A DNA stretch of 11,094 nucleotides from Luminiphilus sp. (GTDB lineage: Bacteria; Pseudomonadota; Gammaproteobacteria; Pseudomonadales; Halieaceae). Shown here in pieces: positions 6,365 to 11,094 of the stretch (positions are counted from its first letter, which is position 1; every line of letters starts with the position of its first letter). The notes beneath the pieces are model-generated. The model was not told the DNA's origin, searched no databases, and saw only the letters and a list, made by a program, of their open reading frames with translations. A program made the position numbers and the translations under genes. The stretch lies in NCBI GenBank assembly GCA_029251065.1, contig JAQXEB010000240.1, forward strand, positions 1 through 11,094, in the 5' to 3' direction.

Positions 6365-7789
6365 ATGTTACGTATTAGTAAGACCATTTGTGTCGATCGG
6401 AATATTAGCGACTGCTTTTCCTACCTTGCCGATCTTCGCAAACTGATCGAGTGGGACGAAAACGTTGTCTCAGCCAGAAAGCAAACTCAAGGCGCCGTAG
6501 CCAAAGGTTCCCGCTTTACTGTTGGCGTCAATTTAGGCGGCCTACGGATCCCCTTCACCTACGTGATTACAGAGTTTCACCCAAACAATCGTCTTGTTAT
6601 GACCGGCAGAAGTCTGCTGTTTAATGTCAACGATAGCATTGCATTTAAAGAATTAGAGCATGGCGTTGAGATTTCTTACTGTATCGACTTTTACTTCAAA
6701 TTCGGCCTGAGTAAATTTTTTACCCGTCGTCGCGATGCATTTGAGCAGCAGTGCCAGTCTGCGATTGACCACCTCAAAGCTGCCTTGGAACAAGTGCCTT
6801 GCGAGGCAACGTTAAGCTCGAAAAGTGCGCGTGCTGATAAAAAGTCGTTAAGTACACTGAAAACATTTACCCGACACGGCTACTCATCAAGTCAAAAAAC
6901 CTGGCAACCCGTTTCTGAGCGTATGGAGGGGCTACACGTCCTTTTAACTGGTGCAAATTCGGGCATTGGATTGGCCGCTGCTATTGACTTGGCGGTCGCA
7001 GGTGCGGATCTGACACTGGTCGTGCGCAGTCGAGAAAAGGCTGATGCGACCCTGCAGGTGCTCAACGACGAGACGGGACGCTCAGATTTCAATGTGGAGT
7101 TGGCGGACCTAAGCCTGCTCTCAGCGACCGACGCCTTGGCGCGAAGACTCCTTGAACACGGCCGTCCCATTGATGTATTGATCAACAATGCGGGTGCCTT
7201 GTTCAATCAACACTCGGTGACTGAAGAGGGCCTCGAAAGGAGCTATGCACTGCTCTTGTTATCCCCCTGGCGACTGACTGAGGCGTTGATGCCCTTGCTT
7301 TCGCATCACAAGAAGCCATCGCGTGTCATCAATGTTGTGTCAGGCGGGATGTACGCCGAGCGACTCAATCTGCAAAGACTGAACGTATCAGGTGACGGGT
7401 ATCGTGGCGCACGCGCTTACGCGCAATGCAAGAGAGCGCTCAACACCCTAACCGAAATTTGGGCAAGCCGATGGGCAGAACATAATATTTTGGTGAACGC
7501 CATGCATCCCGGATGGTCAGACACACCCGGTGTCCAAACGGCGCTGCCCCTGTTCCGGGCAATAACGCGCCTGGTCCTGAGGTCTCACAAAGAAGGGGCA
7601 GACACGGTCGTCTGGATGGCTCAGTCCGATCAAGCCGGTTTATCATCAGGGAAGCTGTTTTTAGATCGGCAACCTCGCTCGCCTTACTTGCTCGGCAACA
7701 ACGTTGAAGCACCCGAGCATCGGATAGCCTTGGAGGCTCAGTTGAGCGAAGACCATCTCAAGGCGGTAAATCGCTCGGCTAACGCTTGA
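6365..7789 (+). CDS. Fusion protein: SRPBCC (START-like) domain plus short-chain dehydrogenase, DHRS12-like
   Basis: A 474-residue two-domain protein. Residues 1-145 look like an SRPBCC/START-like hydrophobic-ligand fold: an opening KTICVDRNISDCFSYLADL helix-grip start, and a closing helix at about 122-142. A Ser/Lys-rich linker (about 146-185) follows. Residues 188-440 are a short-chain dehydrogenase with cofactor motif TGANSGIG (195-202), NNAG (274-277), Ser326 in VVSGG and YAQCK (Tyr352, Lys356). The NAMHPGWSDTPGV segment (378-390) closely matches the DHRS12 branch. The usual tetrad Asn, expected at 297, is Leu. A plausible reading is that the first domain binds a hydrophobic substrate for NAD(P)-dependent oxidation or reduction; the substrate is unknown. 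Ribosome site AGGA lies seven bases upstream of the ATG. The epoxide hydrolase follows after 56 bases in the same direction. Confidence 0.92.
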   Translation: MLRISKTICVDRNISDCFSYLADLRKLIEWDENVVSARKQTQGAVAKGSRFTVGVNLGGLRIPFTYVITEFHPNNRLVMTGRSLLFNVNDSIAFKELEHGVEISYCIDFYFKFGLSKFFTRRRDAFEQQCQSAIDHLKAALEQVPCEATLSSKSARADKKSLSTLKTFTRHGYSSSQKTWQPVSERMEGLHVLLTGANSGIGLAAAIDLAVAGADLTLVVRSREKADATLQVLNDETGRSDFNVELADLSLLSATDALARRLLEHGRPIDVLINNAGALFNQHSVTEEGLERSYALLLLSPWRLTEALMPLLSHHKKPSRVINVVSGGMYAERLNLQRLNVSGDGYRGARAYAQCKRALNTLTEIWASRWAEHNILVNAMHPGWSDTPGVQTALPLFRAITRLVLRSHKEGADTVVWMAQSDQAGLSSGKLFLDRQPRSPYLLGNNVEAPEHRIALEAQLSEDHLKAVNRSANA

Positions 7790-7830
7790 GCGCTGAACCT
7801 GCAGAACGTATGTTGGGGACGAGTCACAAC

Positions 7831-7840
7831 TGAGGCCTCA
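7831..7840. repeat. 10-base palindrome covering the epoxide hydrolase ribosome site
   Basis: TGAGGCCTCA is exactly self-complementary and contains the GAGG that would serve as ribosome site, ten bases upstream of the ATG at 7846. It could pair between transcripts or bind a protein, but a hairpin with no loop is not feasible, so it may be chance. Confidence 0.25.
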
Positions 7841-7845
7841 ACGCC

Positions 7846-9006
7846 ATGGATCGCCCTGCAATAAGATCGTTCACACCCCAGATCTCCGATGCGAGCATTG
7901 AGAATTTGCTCGCGCGTTTAAAAACCACCCGCTTCCCCGATGCCGAAACGGTTGAAGACTGGTCTCAGGGGCTGCCCCTGTCCTACCAACAAGAGCTGCT
8001 TGACTACTGGCGAGACGACTATGACTTCAGCCGAGTCGCTAATCGGCTCAGCGAGTTCGACAACTTCCTCACAGAAATTGAGGGCATCGACATTCACTTC
8101 ATCCACAAGCGTAGCCGCCATACTGGCGCAACACCACTGCTGATTACCCATGGATGGCCTGGATCCGTGCTGGAATACCTTGATGTTATCGAAGCACTAA
8201 CGAACCCCACTGAATTTGGAGGCACCGTGGACGATGCCTTTCATGTGGTATTGCCCGCCCTCCCGGGCTTCGGCTTCTCGGACAAACCCGATCGACCGGG
8301 GACTGACGTTGGTGTCATTGCGAACGTGTGGGAACAACTCATGCAGCGCCTCAACTACACGACGTTTTATGCACATGGCGGTGACTGGGGTTCTATCGTT
8401 ACCCAGGCTGTCCTGCTCCAAGAAACGACGGGGTGCCTATCGGGTCACTGCACTCTTCCGATCGTCATGCCCGACGAGACAACGCTTGAGAACCTTCAAG
8501 CCGACGAGATCGATGCCCTCGAATCCTTCCAGTTTTACAACGAATGGGACTCGGGGTACTCCAAAATACAAAGTACGCGACCTCAGACCCTCGGTTACTC
8601 GCTTGCTGACTCACCCTCGGGTCAACTGGCCTGGATTGTCGAAAAGTTTGCGTTCTGGATGGACTGCGAAACCAACGGAGTGCGACACCCTGAAAACGTT
8701 TTGTCAAAAGACACGATGTTGGACAACGTCACGTTGTACTGGGCGACCAATTCAGCCGCGTCTTCCGCGCGGCTTTATTGGGAGAGTTTCACTACACCCA
8801 ACTTGAGTCTAATAGAGCGAAAAATAGGTCTTAGTGTCTTTCCTAAGGAGATTATGCGGACGAGCGAGCGGTGGGCACGAGCTCGTTTTAAGAATCTCGT
8901 GCACTTTGAAAACCGATTCGAAAAAGGCGGCCACTTTGCCGCACTCGAGGTCCCTGAGACACTCGTTAACGAACTGCGCATTTGGCGATCTAAAAGCCAG
9001 GTTTAA
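7846..9006 (+). CDS. Epoxide hydrolase, microsomal type (alpha/beta hydrolase with EHN domain)
   Basis: A 386-residue enzyme, the usual length for bacterial members, that would open an epoxide with water to a vicinal diol. Residues about 4-110 form the N-terminal epoxide-hydrolase cap region, typified by LLARLKTTRFPD and the DYWRDDYDF segment. The alpha/beta hydrolase core carries the oxyanion motif HGWPGS (102-107), PALPGFGFSDKP (137-148), nucleophile D180 in GGDWGS, proton-donor tyrosines probably Y238 (GYSKIQ) and Y311 (RLYWE), acid E335 in FPKEI, and base H363 in GGHFAALE. Comparison with mammalian microsomal epoxide hydrolase (D226, E404, H431) places all three triad residues correctly, so it should be active. 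There is no N-terminal membrane anchor, so it is probably cytoplasmic. It is last in the rightward set; its TAA lies three bases from the stop codon of the converging amidohydrolase. Juvenile-hormone-hydrolase-like names may appear in automated annotation. Confidence 0.95.
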   Translation: MDRPAIRSFTPQISDASIENLLARLKTTRFPDAETVEDWSQGLPLSYQQELLDYWRDDYDFSRVANRLSEFDNFLTEIEGIDIHFIHKRSRHTGATPLLITHGWPGSVLEYLDVIEALTNPTEFGGTVDDAFHVVLPALPGFGFSDKPDRPGTDVGVIANVWEQLMQRLNYTTFYAHGGDWGSIVTQAVLLQETTGCLSGHCTLPIVMPDETTLENLQADEIDALESFQFYNEWDSGYSKIQSTRPQTLGYSLADSPSGQLAWIVEKFAFWMDCETNGVRHPENVLSKDTMLDNVTLYWATNSAASSARLYWESFTTPNLSLIERKIGLSVFPKEIMRTSERWARARFKNLVHFENRFEKGGHFAALEVPETLVNELRIWRSKSQV

Positions 9007-9009
9007 GTG

Positions 9010-10722
9010 CTAATTACGTTGGAACTGTGTGACCCCTTCGATGAGGGTCATATCGACCTTGAGCTGTCGCATGTCAGGCGCCGTGAGGGGACTGGCCGAC
9101 AGAACCACTAAATCTGCGAGTTTACCCGACTCTATCGAGCCAATTTGGTCGTCTAAAAACACCTGCCAAGCGGCATCAATCGTCACTGCGCGTAACGCGG
9201 ACATGCGATCAATACGCTGATCCGGCCCTAGAACCACACCGGTTTTGGTTTTGCGTTCGACGGGGCTCCAAACAGCCTGCAGCGGTCGCATTGGCGTCAC
9301 GGGGGTGTCCATGTGTGAGGAAAAGCGGATACCTGCGTTGAGAGCCCATTTAGCCGGGCTCATGTTAGCGGCTCTCTCTGGCCCCATAAAAATACCCGCG
9401 TGCCGATCACCCCAGAAGAATGTGTGCGCGGAGAAAAAACTAGGGCTCACACCCAATGAAGCCATGCGATCAATCTGATCTTTTCGCGCCATCTGCGAAT
9501 GAATAATCACGGGGCGCGCCTCGACCCAAGGGTGGAGGAGCGATGCTGCTTCAATCGCGTCAAGTGCATCCTCAATCGACGCGTCACCGTTCCCATGAAT
9601 CGCCACTTGAATGCGCCGCTCATACAGCCCCTGCACCTGTTCAAATAGATCCTCTCGAGATACTGACGGATAGCCGCGGTAGGTCGGGTCGCCTTTATAA
9701 GGACGGTGGTAAGGTTCGCTCAAGTAGCCGGTGTAGCCTTGTATACTGCCATCGGCAACGATTTTTACGCGAGGGACGCTAACACGACCCGCTGCCAAAT
9801 CCGCCAGTGCCATTTCCCCTGCAAAAAGCGCCTCACCGACCTCATGAAAAAACGGGAATAAAGCAACTCTCAAGGGCATTTGATTGTAAACTGACATGGG
9901 CCCCAAGAGTCCTGCAATCGCGGTTGGCATCCCCCCGGCCGACGCCGTTGTAACGCCAAATCGTAAATATTCTTCGGTTGCAACCTGTGTCATGTTCCAC
10001 GCGTCTGAAACAGATAAATCCAGTGTTTGATCGCGCGCCTCATGCGTCGCTGTCTCTTCAAGGATACCGTTAGGCTTGCGTTGGTCGGGAGAATCCAGAT
10101 CTCGAACAATATGTCCGCCCTCGGGGTCTGGCGTAGTCTCATCAATACCAAGCGCGTCGAGCGCCGCCGAGTTAACCACCATCAAGTGACCGGAAACGTG
10201 AACGATGCCAATGGGGCGTGTTGCCGATACTTGATCGAGATCAAACCGTGTCGGATGTCGTCTTTCGGCCAGCAAGGTGTCGTCATAACCACTGCCAATC
10301 AGCCATCCATCACCTCGCTCGAGACCAAAAGCCCGCAATTTTTCAAGTAATTGCTCAATGGACTGGGTATCACCAATCGGTGGGCTGTTTAAATCAACTG
10401 AGAAGGCCGTCTGTCCTGAACCAGGGAAGTGTCCGTGCGCATCCACAAAACCCGGCATCAATGTCCGACCATCCAATTCTGTCACCTGTGTTAGATCAGT
10501 AATGAGGGCTCGAATTTCAGCACTGCTTCCAACCTGATCAATGACCCCGTCGCGCACACTGACTGCCTCAGCAATACGATTAGTCGAATCCATCGTGAGT
10601 ACTTCGCCATTAACAAACACCTGGTGTGACGGGGCTACGGGCGCCTTGACCAAAGATAAAACACTGAGTCCTGCGACCAGCAAAACGCCAAAAAGCGCGG
10701 TCAAAAATCGTTTTAATGTCAT
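9010..10722 (-). CDS. Secreted or membrane-anchored amidohydrolase, YtcJ/NfdA-like
   Basis: A 570-residue protein from the ATG at 10720-10722. The frame is open 40 codons further, but those residues overlap slyX and are not signal-like, while this ATG gives a signal peptide or anchor (TLKRFLTALFGVLLVAGLSV). AAGGA lies 11 bases upstream. It belongs to the metal-dependent amidohydrolase superfamily, YtcJ branch. Seen: a beta-sandwich segment (about 34-85), metal motif MPGFVDAHGH with H96 and H98, ADGSIQGYTGYLSEPYH (323-339), H376 in AIHGNGD, H408 in IIHSQM, D472 in SSHMDTPVTP, and a closing GSIESGKLADLVVL (528-541). Some members hydrolyse N-substituted formamides, but most have no known substrate. 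Predicted location is the periplasm. It follows slyX by 31 bases, so the two may share a transcript. It ends in TAG, convergent with the epoxide hydrolase. Confidence 0.92.
   Translation of the reverse strand: MTLKRFLTALFGVLLVAGLSVLSLVKAPVAPSHQVFVNGEVLTMDSTNRIAEAVSVRDGVIDQVGSSAEIRALITDLTQVTELDGRTLMPGFVDAHGHFPGSGQTAFSVDLNSPPIGDTQSIEQLLEKLRAFGLERGDGWLIGSGYDDTLLAERRHPTRFDLDQVSATRPIGIVHVSGHLMVVNSAALDALGIDETTPDPEGGHIVRDLDSPDQRKPNGILEETATHEARDQTLDLSVSDAWNMTQVATEEYLRFGVTTASAGGMPTAIAGLLGPMSVYNQMPLRVALFPFFHEVGEALFAGEMALADLAAGRVSVPRVKIVADGSIQGYTGYLSEPYHRPYKGDPTYRGYPSVSREDLFEQVQGLYERRIQVAIHGNGDASIEDALDAIEAASLLHPWVEARPVIIHSQMARKDQIDRMASLGVSPSFFSAHTFFWGDRHAGIFMGPERAANMSPAKWALNAGIRFSSHMDTPVTPMRPLQAVWSPVERKTKTGVVLGPDQRIDRMSALRAVTIDAAWQVFLDDQIGSIESGKLADLVVLSASPLTAPDMRQLKVDMTLIEGVTQFQRN
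9030..9050. other. Weak stem-loop near the convergent gene ends
   Basis: TGACCC and GGGTCA form a six-base-pair stem around a nine-base loop, inside the last codons of the amidohydrolase gene and just past the epoxide hydrolase stop. No run of T follows on either strand, so it does not qualify as an intrinsic terminator. It could protect the 3' end of the rightward transcript. Confidence 0.25.
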
Positions 10723-10753
10723 AAAAACGTCGGTCCTTGTTCGAAGTGACAGC

Positions 10754-10978
10754 TCAGTAATGTGGCGGGGGCGGGTCACTTTCAGTATCGCCCAAGCCCT
10801 CAAGCAGAGTCGCTTGCTCTTTGAGCCGGAGACGCAATTCACCCACAGCAGCCTCCATAGACTCCAGTCGCTTGTGTTGCGTCAGTAACGCGCTCTCGAG
10901 CTCATCGTTAGCAACCTCCAAAAATGCTATTTTTGTCTCGAGTTCGGCTGTTTCTGATGTCACGCTCGTCTCACTCAC
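10754..10978 (-). CDS. slyX: SlyX family protein
   Basis: A 74-residue protein with the full family pattern: a single long coiled-coil helix (about 10-62) opening with the family-typical ETKIAFLE stretch and the C-terminal PPPPHY tail. Length matches the roughly 72 residues of the Escherichia coli protein. The biochemical role is unknown; in enterobacteria the gene lies near slyD, which is not seen here. The start is GTG (10976-10978), with a weak GAGTGG ribosome site ahead; the encoded N-terminus SETSVTSETAELE leads straight into the helix, so no later start is preferred. It is first in the minus-strand pair with the amidohydrolase, 31 bases apart. No sign of disruption. Confidence 0.93.
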   Translation of the reverse strand: MSETSVTSETAELETKIAFLEVANDELESALLTQHKRLESMEAAVGELRLRLKEQATLLEGLGDTESDPPPPHY

Positions 10979-11017
10979 TTTGCCACTCGACTTTGGGCCT
11001 AAAACACACTGAGCCTT

Positions 11018-11026
11018 ACCATACCA
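11018..11026 (-). promoter_or_regulatory. Weak candidate promoter for slyX and the amidohydrolase
   Basis: On the minus strand an extended -10 of the form TGnTATGGT lies about 40 bases before the GTG start; the -10 matches consensus at four of six positions. No convincing -35 sits at the right distance (around 11040-11047). It is the best candidate in the 116 bases upstream of slyX, which otherwise hold no gene I can support. Confidence 0.25.
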
Positions 11027-11094
11027 ACTGTTAGACTACTTGAGCTAGGCATTAATGGACGACGCGATCGAATGAATTCAAAACAAAAAACAAG

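Noticed and set aside
8216..8806. Long open frame (196 codons) on the plus strand inside the epoxide hydrolase gene
   Set aside because: It is an out-of-frame shadow: Arg/Ser/Thr-rich composition, no ribosome site, no recognisable motif, while the real frame carries the whole catalytic triad.
10723..10842. N-terminal extension of the amidohydrolase by 40 residues
   Set aside because: It overlaps the end of slyX and buries an otherwise good signal peptide; the internal ATG has a ribosome site.
11072..11094. Possible start of a rightward gene (ATG at 11072, reading MNSKQKT)
   Set aside because: Only 23 bases remain before the edge and no ribosome site precedes it; it cannot be supported from this window.
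1..11094. Mobile elements, CRISPR arrays, tRNA/rRNA, toxin-antitoxin or defence genes
   Set aside because: I saw no transposase, integrase, regularly spaced repeat, RNA gene signature or paired small toxin gene; all long frames have ordinary metabolic or unknown-envelope assignments.

Overview
The window reads as ordinary chromosomal DNA of a marine-type gammaproteobacterium. The evidence is an RlmL-type 23S rRNA methyltransferase, a SlyX protein ending in the family's PPPHY tail, and secreted proteins of a kind I associate with the OM60/NOR5 (Halieaceae) and related groups. The lineage guess comes from family resemblance only. Gene density is high, GC content is about half, and I see no phage, transposon, CRISPR, tRNA or rRNA sequence.

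Left half, minus strand (about 5900 down to 1): one probable six-gene operon. It starts at a promoter near 5872-5899 and reads plsC-type acyltransferase, METTL7-like SAM methyltransferase, AMP-forming acyl-CoA synthetase, a small lipoprotein, a signal-peptide protein of unknown function, and rlmL, which runs off the left edge. Gaps are 61 bases or less. The last three genes are tightly packed, with a 16-base gap, then a 16-base overlap, then a 4-base ATGA overlap. The first three genes suggest fatty-acid activation and acyl transfer to lipid. The next two encode envelope proteins without known function.

Middle, plus strand (5972 to 9006): a second probable operon, divergent from the first. 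It holds a small basic protein with a TTG start, an SRPBCC-SDR fusion protein, and a microsomal-type epoxide hydrolase with its catalytic triad intact. The last two suggest oxidation or reduction of a hydrophobic substrate and epoxide ring opening; the substrate is not evident.

Right end, minus strand: slyX followed by a secreted or membrane-anchored YtcJ-type amidohydrolase. The amidohydrolase converges on the epoxide hydrolase with only three bases between the stop codons.

The most noteworthy items are the divergent control region at 5838-5971, with a perfect palindrome inside the plsC promoter spacer; the pair of uncharacterised envelope proteins coupled to rlmL; the fusion dehydrogenase with a replaced SDR-tetrad Asn; and the small basic protein. 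I did not find a convincing new defence, mobile or biosynthetic system.
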